This document shows positions 1 through 13,061 of a stretch of 64,000 bases of DNA, piece after piece (position 1 is the first letter of the stretch; each line of letters opens with the position of its first letter). The stretch comes from Eremophila alpestris peregrina (lineage: Eukaryota > Chordata > Aves > Passeriformes > Alaudidae): the NCBI GenBank assembly GCA_009792885.1, contig WMCF01000170.1, forward strand, positions 567,990 through 631,989, given 5' to 3'. The notes below the pieces were generated by a model that saw only the letters and a program-made list of their open reading frames with translations, was not told where the DNA came from and did no database searches. The position numbers and the translations under genes are program-made.

Positions 1-1676
1 TAAATCAATAATTCATACTTCTGGCATTTAGGTTTAAAGCAACTGATAAAACTGATACTTATTCTCTGTGTACTGGTACTAAGGTGGTACCAAAACATTC
101 ATTTAGCCAGTGTATTTCACACTTTCTAATATCAGAGGAACTTGACCTTGGAAATCTGAGTCACTGATAGAGGATCTAGAGTATTTTAATATGTTATTAA
201 TTTTGGGATTTTTTTTCATCTTGATGTGCTTAGAAGTTGTTTACTATTTCTCTCTGTTTTCTCTTGTCCTGGTCCTAGATACTGATTGCTTGAGGCAGAG
301 ACAGTCTTTGTCTTCTCTACATGGTACTCAGTGCTACAGGATTCTGGTGATGATGCATGCTGCTGGGGTGCTGCAATTCTGGTATGTGCTACTGCAATAC
401 ATTTAAACACATACATTCTTCCTTCTGAAAATTAGGCCTAGTCATCCACCAATGAAGTATGTTGTATGGAGATCTAGCACACTGTAATGTATGATATATT
501 CAGTTTTCAGTTATCATAGCTCATCCAATTCCAACTCATCTGCAGAATGTATTTACTCATGGTTAAAGCTTTTTTTCCTCCAGCATATTTGATTCAAGTA
601 AAGGTGAAAAGTAATTATTTTCTTATAACTGAAGAAGTTAATTTATTTTTACCAATATCTCACTTGATGCTCTTCCAATTTTCTGCAATAATTTATAAAC
701 AGGACAAGAGGAGACAAGACTTCAGCTGGAAAAAAGTTGCTCAGAATAATGAAAGTGCTTGGAAAAATAACTATATAGTGGAAAAATCAGTCTGTTTGTC
801 AGAGCACCTGAAAACTCTCCCTTTCAGTTGAGCTTGCTATTACCTATCAAATATTTTAGGTGAGCTATTCAGAAACGTGAAGACACCAGATATTAACCTT
901 CTAAATATTTTTGAACAAAGACTTGAAAATTGCATCTTTCTCATAATCATCAGTTATTTTTTCTTCAGCATATGCAAAGAAAATTTTACAGTATTAATAT
1001 CAAGATAGAATTCCTATCTGAACTGATATTCCAGGGACAGAAAGGCTGCTCAGAAATTGTTTGTACTCTGATTCCTCAACTTCGGGATCCTTAGATACCA
1101 ACCAGAATCTGCTCTGCACTATGGTACATGGTGAAATATAGATTGGATAATGAAAATATAGGGTGGGTGGATCCAGAGGGCCCTTGTCAGATTGGTGAAA
1201 TGATGGAGCCCTCATCCAGATGCTGGGTTTCTGACTGTCAAGAAAGGGGTTCACAAGTTGAACATGAATGAGCCAAGTGCAATGAAGGAAAGGACCACCC
1301 ATGTTGCTGTATTAGCAAAAGTGTAGTCAGCAGGCTCAGAGAAGTGATCATGATCATTCCCTTCTATTTAGCATTTGGGCTGGACTACTGTGGCCTGTTT
1401 GGGACTTCTCCAGTTCAAGAAAGACATGGGTATACTGGAGAAAGTTCTCCAGAGGGCAACAGGAGCAAAGAGTGGGCTGGAACATGTGGTGTACTGCTGG
1501 CTTTGTTCTGTGTTGAGATAAAAAGGCTGAGATGGGGGGATTTTAATTGCTGCTTTCAAATAGTGAATGAGCAAATATAATGAAGATGGAGCCAGAGTTT
1601 TATTTCATTTCTAAAGTGAAAGGCTGAGATATAAAGGGCATAAAGAGCGATCCAGGAAACTCCAATGAGATACTAG

Positions 1677-1710
<34 letters not shown>

Positions 1711-1743
1711 CAATAAGGTTATTCAAGTAATAGTGCAGATGTT
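1..1743. other. AT-rich non-coding DNA with poly-T run
   Basis: No convincing gene is seen. The open frames are under about 100 codons, lack recognisable domains and overlap on both strands. A run of about 30 T lies at 1679-1708, just before a CR1 fragment; it could be the tail of a minus-strand retrocopy or a simple homopolymer. Confidence 0.5.
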
Positions 1744-1850
1744 CTAAAGAGATTGTGAAATCTCCGGCCTTGGAGGTGTCCATAATTCAACTAAGCAACT
1801 GGCTATGAGTTCATCCTGCTTTGAGCAAGCCTCCAGAGGTCTTTTACAAG
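1744..1850 (+). repeat. CR1 LINE fragment (old)
   Basis: The stretch reads as a diverged piece of the CR1 3' untranslated region. It has the 'gagattgtgaaatctcc...cttggaggtgtcc' block, then 'cctgctttgagcaa' and 'ctccagaggtc'. It lacks the usual terminal octamer repeats, so it is truncated or decayed. Identification is by recognition of the conserved CR1 tail wording only. Confidence 0.5.
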
Positions 1851-4800
1851 CTATAAAGATCCTTAATCTCTAAAAAAGTCTCTTTGCCTGAGCAAGACAA
1901 ACTTTTAAAGTAAGACTCATCAATATTTTTTTTTTTACTAACAATCATCTGTTGGTGCTGAGGGTTACAATATAGTAAATATGCTCATCTATCTGTGGTA
2001 AAGCTCAGGGTGATCAACGTGAGAAGCACTTGCACACTGAACACTTCTGAGTGCAAAGCAGTTTGCTGATACCGTATGACCCAGTCACTTTTTTTGGGAT
2101 AGCACACCTTTGAGTCACAGTTATGGTGATTATAAAAAAGGAGTAAAGTCTTCCAGCTCCAGGTAGATGCTTTGTTAAAAAGATGGTGGAATGTGAGTCT
2201 TTGATTGGTATTTTCCAACTACATGAGTCAGTACAGTCCCTGTGTTGGGACTGTTTTCACTGTTGACAAAGCTCCCCTGTACAGAGTTAAGGAGTCAAAT
2301 GGGTTTTTCAATTTCCATTTTAACCACTCATCCTAGCTGTGTATGAAAAATTGCCACAGTTGCTAACTATTTGTGCCATTTGGCACCACAGAATATTCCG
2401 TAAACCAGCAATATGCTCTCAGTGAACAGCTGTAATTTCTTTACCATGGTAAAAATTCTTGAATGGTATTATGAGTTATAGTCTCCTGAAGATGCTGATT
2501 CAATCTTTTCTCTCCAAATATAATTTTCCTTTTCCATCAGAAAGAGAAAGGCCTATCTGTAGCTGAGTGGTCTTGGCAGTGCTCTAATGTGCCAGTTCTT
2601 CCACATAAAAATTAAGAACATATAATATATTGTCATAAGATATGGCCAGGATGGAATGGTAAACACTTTACTCCTTCTCTGCAGTAGGAATTGCATGGGC
2701 CTTCTCTTTAGGGTACTATCTGCTAAATTCCCATATCATGGCCTCTTTTCAAGAAGTCATGAGGGGACCCCAAGAACTGGCCACTCATTGTTCGCACTAA
2801 TTTCTTTCTGTTTTATTGTGTGGATGTGTATTAGCTCTATGGAACTGGTGGCAGATGAACTATGTAAGCCTTGATCTTATGTGGTCAGGCTTGAAGTTCT
2901 CAGGAGAGAGAATAATTGCTAGTTTCTGTGTTTGGGCTCCAAGGTAAAATGAAGGAAGTCAGCAGTTTCTGTTCATACTGAACTGATCAGCTGCTGGCTT
3001 TTGAGTAGATCTGATTAAGGCTTTCTAATGTAAACCAAGTGTGACCACAATGAGCTGAACAAACCTAAGTCTGCAAAATTGATATTTTCAGTGCTTAGGT
3101 TTCAATTTTGTTGCAATGTTTTGCTTCCCAGTTGGGAAAACAAGCTCAATATTTCATTTCAGACTGAATCTATCTGAACGGAAACATGGTGGTTTGTTGA
3201 ATTGAGTTAAATGGTTTGCATTCAGGTCAGGTTGTCTGACTTGATGTGGTAGCTCCTGGAAGCAGCAGTTGTGGGGAAAGTAATCATATGTCTTGATTCT
3301 CTTAGGAAAAAGTGAAATTGAAATAAGTAAGGCTGACCATGCACTTTATCTTCTGGCATCTTCAAGTCCAACTAAGAGTCACAGGTATTTAAATGCATAC
3401 ATTTTGAATGGTACATATATGTGCAGATGTACACATTTCTAGGAGAAAAATACATTAAAATGCTTTCATATATAGGTCAATGTATATATTTGTTATAATT
3501 ATGTTTCTATAAATGTAAAAAAATATATTTTCCTTTCCTTTGAGAAAGCATGGCTGAAGCTGAGAAGCAAAGAGGTCTACAAAGTAAGAATCTCTTTCTC
3601 TTTCTAGGTACATTGTCCTGATACATAGTGTTTTTATTTCAAGACATGGCTATGCTTTATCTGAACTGTTCATGTGTGCACAACTATTACTGGCAATTCT
3701 GTGCCACAGATATGGACTAGGGGAGCTAATACTGGAACTTAGTTGAAGGATAGAAATGAATGAATTTATGTTCTTACAACTCTGCAACAGAGCCACAAGA
3801 TGGCAGAAGCACGACGTCAGGTATTTTCACAGCACTACCATCCTATTTTCCTAGTTTTTTGTATTGCATTGCAATTTACATACTTTCGATGGTTTAAAAA
3901 GCCAGGTCAGCTCAACAGCAAGTCATTTTAAAGGTGTCAGGTATCTTACTAGGTATGCCAGAATCCAGAGTAAATCCAATAGTAACATTAAAAGCTTAAG
4001 TGTTGTCCTAATAGAAGGAGCCATTTTAACATCCAAATCCATAATATTTTCTTTATTTAGAAAATAAATTGTATCTCCACAATATTTTCAACTCCTTAGG
4101 AACTTCTTCTTTCTTGATCTAGTTCATTATATTAAAAACTTTTAAGGGACTGAAAAAACTCTGCCAATCTATTGCTTGCATTAGAATCTCGGGGGGAAAA
4201 AGTGCAAACAGTTCCTTAACCAAGTTAATGAGAGACTACTATAATCTTTGTGCTACTGGATGAAAGTGAACCAGGTGCAGAGCTATCAGAGTCTCACCTA
4301 GATCTAGTGCAGATATAGACTGTTGCCCACAATATGACAGATGCAAATGATTTTAGAAGGCTTTGGCAAAGCAAAATTAACTTTAAAAGCCCTCACACAC
4401 TTAAAAATATTAAGCAGCTATTTATGAGGCACCTCTAGCATATCAGTGATTTGAAGAAGTGTTGAAAATAGGAAGGAATCCTTCAGGATCTACAATTTTC
4501 ACCATCTCTAGGAAATGGGCTCACATTTGTCAATATAATGAACCTAGAGGATTGTCATTGTAGAAGTACCTAGCAGAACTCTATTCAGAGCTTGGAAGTT
4601 TCAGTATTTGGTGAGTCTTCTTGCCTAAGTGTATTCCAAGTAACTTAACAGTTTTTTCCTGTGTGTGTGGATACACACAATGTCCAGCAGAATAATCTGT
4701 GCATAAGCCCTCCTGGGCTCCAGGGACACAGGAGGTTTTCCCCATTCCAGGCGTGGATGCTTCCTATCCTTCTGCTAAGTTCACTGGGTGTCCTGCAGGA

Positions 4801-5218
4801 CAGACAGAATGTGCCCTGTGTGTCATCAGAGACTGCACAGAAAGATTATGTAGGTGATGTAGAGAAGAATAAAAACTGAAAGAGAAAGGAATATGACGGG
4901 ATTGTTTTGGTTTTTTTTTAATTAGAAGGATTAGCAAGCAATAAGATGAATTTTAAAAGAGAATGCAGAAAAGATTGTATTACACTGCTTAGTAAAGGTG
5001 AGGAAAAAAATGCATGAGCCATTTGCAAGGAGGGACTGATGGAGCCAGTGTAGAAATGTTACATTTCTGTGATGCCTCACTGCTTCTGTCTAACAGAGCC
5101 CATCTGCCTTGGATGCTAAGGATACCACTCACAGGTGCAGGTAAAAGTACAGGGTTTTTTAGGTTCTTTCCCTCAAAAAAAGTGAAAATAATTTTACATG
5201 AGCAAATATGGTCCCTTT
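1851..5218. other. AT-rich non-coding DNA
   Basis: I see no gene, RNA gene or well-bounded repeat. Open frames are short and have no recognisable domain. Confidence 0.45.
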
Positions 5219-5995
5219 ACTGGTGTTGAGGGTTAGATTTGGTTGTTGTCTTTTTGTTTGTTTTGCCTTTTGGAATTTTTTCCCTCAAGTTGCTAAGACA
5301 CTAACGATTGAGTGATTTGTCGGTACTTAACGAAAGACAAAAGAAACCAGGGAAGGAAAGACCGAAGGGACGGGGAGCTGGGGGTGGTGGTCACTTTTCC
5401 CCTTGGCACCGAGGAGAGAGGACACCAGGCTTTTTGGCTGGCTGCGAGAGGAGTTTTACTGTCACCATCGTCTCCGCTCCTGGGAAAAACCCACCACCAT
5501 CTGCTCGTGTGCCCAGGGATTTCTCCTCCTGCCCTGCTGGAGTGGGCCCGATCCTGTCCCGTCGTCGCTTTGAGGCTTTTGCCTACACTGACCTCACACC
5601 GTCTGCTCAGCCGGGATATCTCTGCTGCTTCAGCCACACCTGCTGGACTGCCCATCTACCTCATCACCAGCCCAGGATCTTCCACTGTTACAGCTTGGTG
5701 CCTCAGAGCCACTGGGGATCAGGCTGCCCTGGGATTTGTGGTCCCTCGAGGTTCTTGGTTTCTGCTTTATTATTAATGTTGTAGCTGTTTATTTGTTTGT
5801 TTGCTTGTTTTGTTATATATATATATATATTAGTAAAAAAACCTGTTATTCCCATTCCCACATCTTTTTGCCTGAGAGCCCCTTAATTTCAAATTTATAA
5901 TAATTCGGTGGGAGGGGGTTTGCAGTCTCCATTACAAGGGGAGAGCACCAGCTTCCCCCTAGCAGATACCCGTCTTTTCAAACCAAGACAACTGG
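5219..5995 (+). mobile_element. Solo LTR with 5-bp TSD (ERVL-like)
   Basis: An LTR spans 5224-5990 (767 bp), starting tgttgaggg and ending aaccaagaca. It is flanked by the identical 5-bp target-site duplication actgg at 5219-5223 and 5991-5995. The central part is GC-richer and carries overlapping open frames of about 155 codons at 5308-5784 and 5312-5776, which are chance frames in LTR sequence. A TA dinucleotide run lies at about 5815-5830. The last 150 bp (from about 5833) closely match the end of the LTR at 62471-63196. The orientation follows from that shared 3' end. No internal retroviral sequence adjoins it, so it is a solo LTR left by recombination. Confidence 0.85.
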
Positions 5996-8900
5996 AGACC
6001 ATGAATGTGAGAGGCACATTGGCAGCTTACCATTTGCTGAAACCACTGGACTGAGAGAAATATCCTTGCCTTCTCCTTCCTCCTCAGTGCTCCTCAGAAG
6101 ATGTGGACTGGTAGAGAGTGCCTCATGTATCTGCCCTGCAGTGCTGTGCTGCTGTTGGAGATGCTAATGTTCTTTACAAAGCCTCAACTCAGTACTCCCT
6201 GAAGCAAAACCTTTGCTTTGAGCAGCAAGGCAAAGCCAGGGTGATTCCCCACTCCATGGCATGTGTAGGCAGGGTCTGCATCTAAATCTGACTCTTTTTT
6301 GAATTAAGATCTTGTTTTCAGTTTCTTAGAAGATTTCACAGCTTTTGCTTTCTCTGCAAAAATGCCCACACAGGGTGTTATTTTTTTATTTGCATAAGTG
6401 TTACAACTGCATGGTTAGACAATTTCCCAGGATGTAAATAGTGGGGAAGTACATTTGCCCTTTAAAAAGATATTAAATGTTTTACTGAGATGAACTGTCA
6501 CTTCCATGTTTGGAAACATCTCTTGTGGGACTTGTTCCTGAAAAAGAGCATTGCCTTTTCTTTATTAAAAGGAGATAACAATTGATCAAATCACGCATAA
6601 CTAAGAAAACCTTACAGTACACATGGTGGTACACGCACATCAAGGAAGACGTGGTAGCCAGGTTGACTACATCTACTTCCACTTTGTGTTATACAGGCTG
6701 GTAGCTTCTGCTAAGGGCTGGAAAGGAGGTAGCTCCTTGCTAGCAGCAATCCTCCAGGAGTGAGCCTGAAAGATCTGTAAATCTTGATTCTAAATTATCT
6801 CCTCCCTTGTCTTTCACCCTGCTCCCCTCACCCATTTGTCTGCCCCTCTGTCCCTCTGTGTCCTGTTTCTGTTTTGAGAGGATCAGCAAAATTAAACTTA
6901 TATTTCTCAGAAGCTATTAACTAGCTCAGATTAGTCTTCCCAGATGGCAAATCAGGGGATTGCTTTAACATGAAACATCTGAGGAAGCTCTATTTAACAG
7001 AGGTCTGAGAGAATTTAAAGTACTAGCATAATCAGCATAACACCTACAGATAGCACCACCTCCTATGGCAGACACAAAACTAATTTGACAGAAAATCTTA
7101 ACTTTAAAATATATAAACCCTTAGAGGCCCCACACAGTAGCTTTTTTTGACCTTTGATGCAACTAAGGTACTTGAATCTACATAAAATTTTTGTGTTTGT
7201 CCACTGTAATCTATTTATCTAGCTATTTGGTTCTCTTGGCATGAATAAAAATCTATCTAATACAAACCCACACCTTTGTATTTCTTTGTAAAATAGAAAA
7301 TATAAGTGGTAATTTTGCCAGCAGAGAAAAATCTATTTGAAGGTTTTCTCTTGATGGCAGTTGCTTCTTGAATGTTTATCTTCTTTAACACTATGTGGGA
7401 TGCAAAAGTGCACACCTACCCAGAGGGATCATAATCCATTTTAGCTGTTTAAACAAAATCATGCTATTAAAGAATTTTTTTTTATTTCAGAGCCTTCTCA
7501 CTGTACTGCCCTTTTTTACTGCAGCAGTATATTTTGTCTCATTCTAGTCCATTTTATACCCACTGTCTGTTGTAATCTTGTATTATTTACTGTGAGCGTT
7601 GCATAAAATCATCCGCAATTTGTATTGTTACATTTGTTTAACATATTTTAAGATAAATACTAAAGAAAAAGCAAAAAGTCACATATCCTCTAGTGTTTCA
7701 AAAGGAAAAACAATTTGGTAATTGGGGGATTGACCTTTTCACCTTTGTCAGATGAAGGCTCCTGTTTGTGAAACCTGTTGTGTGATTCAGCTCTTTATTG
7801 ACCTCCCAGAGCTATTTATATAACATACACCCATGATGTGGCTGCTGCAGGGATCTCAATTGTGTTGTTCTGAGTAGATGGCCTAGAAGGAATCCAATTA
7901 GAAAACCAAATATCTGTGAACATATTTGAACTTTTTCTTTTACCAAGCATTTGAAAGAAGAGACAGTGTATACTTTTCCTGCCTGCAGTGTAGTTATAAT
8001 CCCAAAATGCATACAGAACACTATACAGCATTAACTGTAAAATGGAATTATTTTCATCACGGAAAAGGATAATATACCAGGCATTAGTATTTGCATTTTT
8101 CCCTATGGTTGGTTTGTCATGTTATGCTTTGATAAGCCTCCAGAATTACAATATATCTCTTTTGTGTGTGTGTGTGCGCGTATGTGTAAGGAATTTAAAA
8201 TAATTTGAATTTAAATTTTTGGATTATTGCAACCTTTTCCTGACACTTGACGAAGTGGAATAGTAAATACAGAACTACTGAATAACAGCTCCTCTCAGCA
8301 CATCCTTAATCCTAATGGAGACTCATGGGACTTTGTGCTAAATACAAGGTTTCTTTCTGCTGCCTTGGCTTATGAAACCAGAAGAAAATGTTTGTGAAAA
8401 CATGAAGACATACAGGGAGATAAAATTCAGACATTTTATTTCTTCATCTCTTTTATGAAGCTTGGGAAAGACAATGTCAACTGTGGTGTCTATAAAGGAA
8501 ATATACAGGAAGAAGAGGACAAACCTGTAATCTGTCACACTTAGTGACAACCTTCCCATAATACCCCTCTTTATACTGAAAATTCTTCTTTCCACAAGAA
8601 GTCTAAAAATACTGCATTGTGCCAGTCTATCCTGTGCACATCCTCTGGACTGAGGATCCCCAGTGCTTTACCCAGAAAAACAGGCTGGAAAGGGTGAATT
8701 TACAATTTCTTAGTGATGGAACAGCCAAAATGCTATCATACTGAGCCAGTGTTTATGTTGAAAAGAGAGATTAATTTAGAGAACAGTAGGCAGTAATGGT
8801 AGTTAAGATTAGTTAATTTTAAAACAATGTCTAAAATATCTTTTTTTCCAGATAAAAAAAGATGGTTTGTTTGTCGTATTAAAAAGTTGTCCATGTTATA

Positions 8901-10521
8901 GAAGAGTACCGATGAGTAACCGAATGTACAATTTTATTTGTGTTTGACCTTTAAAAAGAAAAGAAAAAGGCTCTTTCATAAGCTATTAAGAAGATAAGCC
9001 CTTGCTTGTTACAGAAATGAAATGAAATAACATCTGTATAAATGATGTTTGCAGTTACAACTAAATATTAGACATTGACTCATTTATTCTCCCTTTGGTA
9101 TTTAGCTTGTAAAATATTTTTCATGAAACAAATGGAAACCATTCCAGTTCATGAGAAGAATCAGATTGCAAGGAGCTTCTGTCTCAGTTTTCCATTAAAC
9201 AAATCTGTGGCTTTTCATTAAAAATGCTTTTTCTGGGTATTCATAAAAATAGATCCATTGTTATTACCATAATATTCCAGTCTGCATTGTTAGAAATAAA
9301 TATCATGGTGACTGGCAAGAAACCATTTTGTCCTTCAACTTTGGATGAAAAAAATATAAATTAGCTTTCACTGATGAATTTGACTTAATCATGATTATGA
9401 GAGAAAACAATTATCTAATAAGGGTTGTTCCTATAAACATTTACATGTATTGAAGTAGACTTTTCAGGTATACACTTTCAGAGCATAATACTGAGGGATA
9501 AAACCTTACCATTAACATCAAACCCTGAATTTTTCTTATTAGGAAAATATGAAATATATGGTATAGGATCCATAAAGCATATTTAAAAGACAAATGAAAT
9601 GTTTACTTTTGTGTACTCAGATTTAATACAGAAATGCATGGTACTTAGTAAAAGTTTTAGGTTTTTAGGGTTTATGTTTGTTTTTCAGTAAGGAAATGTT
9701 TTAACTGCATTACTTGGGAGTACAGCTGGACCAAAATATTTATTTCTTGATCAGTGAATATTTTCTTATAACCTCTATCCATCCCAAAAACCCCTATGAC
9801 TCAAATTACAAGGAAGATTCATAACTCTCACTGAAAACATCCCATAACCTAAATCCCATCTGCAGTAGTGTTAATAATGTTGTGATTTGAAACATAATAT
9901 TCTGATGTAAATTTTTTTTTACATTTTAAGCATTAGTTCAGAGTTGTCATTCAGATACCATGTATGTAGACACTTGAGAAAGCCATAGGGCAACTTCCTT
10001 CTTGGTGTGGTGAGGGTGTCCCATGAAAGTTCCTCTAGCAGTCCAGAGTGCAGAAGGAATGGGCAGTTGGAGCTGTGACTGTCAGGGTGCTTTCACTGCA
10101 TCTGTAACAGGACAGAGCTGATGCAGTCCTCAGGGCCAACAATTATAAATTGAGAAATGGAGACTTGAAGTGCAATAGGAACTGCTAATGACCACACAAT
10201 TTACCTGCTCTTGCAAATAATATAAGAAAGACCTAATAAATTGAGACCTCTAATAAACTGAGATGTTTTAGGGCAAGAACTGATTGAACAGCATAATCTG
10301 TTGTGTTTTCCAGTGATTACAGATTTGGAAAGATAATATTCCAAGACCATGGACCTGATGTTACTCTGGGACTGATCATTGCTTAAGTCAAGCAAGTGGA
10401 ATGGTTTTTACTGGTGTGAGGGAGGGTGGCCCATATTTAAGAAGGCAGCTTAATGAATATCAGATGGTTTTTACAAAACAACTGACTTTTACCTCATCAT
10501 TGGCTTTTTCTGCTACTGTGT
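5996..10521. other. AT-rich non-coding DNA
   Basis: No gene is supported. A short TG-rich microsatellite lies at about 8163-8188. The remaining sequence has many stops in all frames and no recognisable mobile element. Confidence 0.45.
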
Positions 10522-11056
10522 TGTACTGGTTTGAAAGCAAAACCAGTGAGAGACTCCAAGTCAGAAATGCAATTTAATAGGAAAAGAAGAAATAAATGCA
10601 ATAGTAAAAAAGACCCCTGACAGAGTCAGAATACAACCTGATACCCTGTTTGTTAGGATGGTGGTATCAGTCCAGATGAAGTGGTCTTGTTGAAGCAGTG
10701 ATTCTGTAGAAAGATCTGGTAGCTCTTGCCCTCTGGGAATCCAGTTGGTAAGGGCTCCTTGTGCTGTCCCAGACTCCAGATTATATCCAGGTGGAAATGC
10801 TGAGCTCCTCCCCGCTGGTCAGAGCATCTCACAATGGGCTGATGCCATTCTATGAGTCATGCAGCGGGTCCTTGATTGCCCGTGAAGCAGAGAGAGTTCC
10901 CAAAGGGAGTTACCTGTGAGTCATTGATGGGCCCATTAACAGAAGATAGTTTGGAGGGAGGAGGCAGGAAAACACTGCCCCACCTGGTTTCAACAGCTCA
11001 TGAAGATGCTGATAGAATACATACTTTGGGCACATTTTACATTGCAATCTAGGACA
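10522..11056 (-). mobile_element. LTR, family shared with 33296 and 58251
   Basis: The plus strand reads tgtactggtttgaaagc at the left and ends aatctaggaca. On the minus strand this is a TG...CA LTR starting tgtcctagatt. It closely resembles the TSD-defined solo LTRs at 33296-33847 and 58251-58806. The minus strand has an attaaa-type polyadenylation signal near the U5 end. No clear TSD is visible (left tgtgt, right agtgc), probably because of the adjoining second LTR 2 bp away. Confidence 0.8.
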
Positions 11057-11058
11057 AG

Positions 11059-11648
11059 TGCACTAGTTTGAAAGCAAACCAGTGGGAGATTCCAAGTCCA
11101 AACTAAAATTTAATAGGAAAACTAAAATAAAGACAATAGTACAGAAACAGTGATCTAAACTGACAAAGTCAGAATATGCCCTGACATCCTGTTGGTCAGG
11201 GTGGTGGTAACAGTCTGATTAAATGGTGGCTACAGTCCTGTTGGAGTGATGGATGTGGTTTTGTCAAAGCGGTGATCCTGGAGAAAGTTCTGGTCCTTCT
11301 CTGGAGGTCCAATGGTGATTTTCAAGCTCTTGTCCTCTGATAATCCAGTGGTAGTGCTACTGTGGTGTTCCAATACTCAGATTATAGACAGGTAGGAATG
11401 TTCAGTTCTTTCTCTCAGGATGGGGTGTATCAAAATGGGATGATGTCATTCTATGAGTCATGCAGTGAGACCTTGATGGCCTGTTATGGAGATGGCCCCT
11501 CACAAAGTGGCTGCTGTTTCCCCAGAGAGTGTTATCAGGGCTGAGTCATGGAGACAATAAAGAACACTGGTCCACCTATTTTAACATCTTATGTACATGG
11601 TAATAGAATATCTAGTTTTGGTTACATCATACACTGTAACCCAAGACA
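11059..11648 (-). mobile_element. Second LTR, related subfamily, near-tandem
   Basis: The left end tgcactagtttgaaagc is a diverged copy of the left end of the neighbouring LTR. The right end is acccaagaca. The body aligns through the same blocks (cagtgggagattcc, tttaataggaaaac, 'ctatgagtcatgcagtg') but is clearly more diverged, so it is a different subfamily. It lies in the same orientation as the LTR at 10522-11056, separated from it by two bases. The open frames at 11362-11544 and 11548-11796 are chance frames here. Confidence 0.7.
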
Positions 11649-13061
11649 TACAGTCACCCTGAATAATGGAAAAAATAATTTAATATTAAACATCTGTGAC
11701 TCCAATTGCCCAAAATCTGGGAAAAAGGAAATTGAGGGAGGAACCAGCATTTTTAGGCTGGAAGATGAAAAATTCTGGGGTTCCTTCAAGCCATGATATG
11801 TAGTTATAGGTTGGGAGCTTCACTTTTTTGTTAGCCAATAAATCTAAAACTTCTCTTGCACTGTTTCTTGCATGAAATTGGACTGAATGACAAAATCAGA
11901 TGGTCTTTCATCTTTCTTGTGCCTCTCGTAGCCAGTTCTCCATTTTCTGTGAGAAAATGGCTGGTTTGCCCTAAATCCTTTTAGATTATGCCTCCCTTTC
12001 TATCCATGATTTTCCTGAAGAGCAGCTTATTAACATCCACAACATTCTTCATCATCCACAAACAATGAGTCACATAATTTGATCAAGAAAATGCAAAACT
12101 GCTTGTACACCTGTTAATTTTAATTTTTTTTATATAGTTGACTGCTCACTATCCATAAAATCACAGGATTTAATTGCCATTTGCTGCTTACCTCTGTCAT
12201 CAGTATTGTGATAAGCAGCTAATTTGCTGCTATGTAAGTAATTATGATATTAATTAATAATACAAAGTCATAATCTCTTAAAGTTGCTCCAGGTATTTTC
12301 CTCTATTGAAGTTTAATATTGTAATTAGTGCCATTACTTACCACTTGCAAACCTCAGGAAGTGCAGAAAATATCCCAGAATCACCTTGCTTAATGACTTT
12401 TTCCACATATTTCTCTATTTACTCTGACATTTGTCTGCAGTACACTGCAAAGCTAAAAATTAATTCTGCAGAGAATTATTCATGTCCCTGTTCATATGTC
12501 AAAAGAGAAAAACATGTGCTTACAGAGTGATGTTGTCCCTGTAAAAATACCGTTTCCTAGTAAGAAAGTTATTTAAGTATTTTAACAGGCATTGTTCAAA
12601 CTGAGTGAGGCTGGTTGAACAATGACAGTCTGTGCTGCACAGCAGAATGTTGTATTACATTATACATTCTCAAGGCAGTGACATCAATATTCATCTTCTC
12701 TAGTACAACACAGAAGTTATTGCAATTATGAACAAAGCCTTCCACAAGCGATTATTGTACTGGGTTGTGTGAAAAAAAAAAAAAAAACCCAATATTAACA
12801 ATTTAAAAGAAAAATGCTAAATGAAAAGGGCAGTTGCTCATGCAATATAAGATCTTTCAGAATGTGCCACTTCCTTTTCCCCTCTCTTATTTCAGGTCAA
12901 AGAGGAACAAGGCAATGACATTATAAAGAAAATGTTACCTCAGTAGCCTCATATACCATTCAAATTTTAGCTGCTCATTTTCAGGCCTCTGTGGATGTTG
13001 ATTGAATCAGTAGCTTGGAAGTATCAGTTATCTGCTTCTTACTTGAGACCCATATGTTCTT
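11649..13061. other. AT-rich non-coding DNA
   Basis: No gene or clear repeat is seen. There is a short A run at about 12773-12787. Confidence 0.45.

Noticed and set aside
5308..5784. ORFs of 154-158 codons on the plus strand and 120 on the minus
   Set aside because: They fall within the TSD-bounded solo LTR 5224-5990, overlap in several frames and show no recognisable protein.
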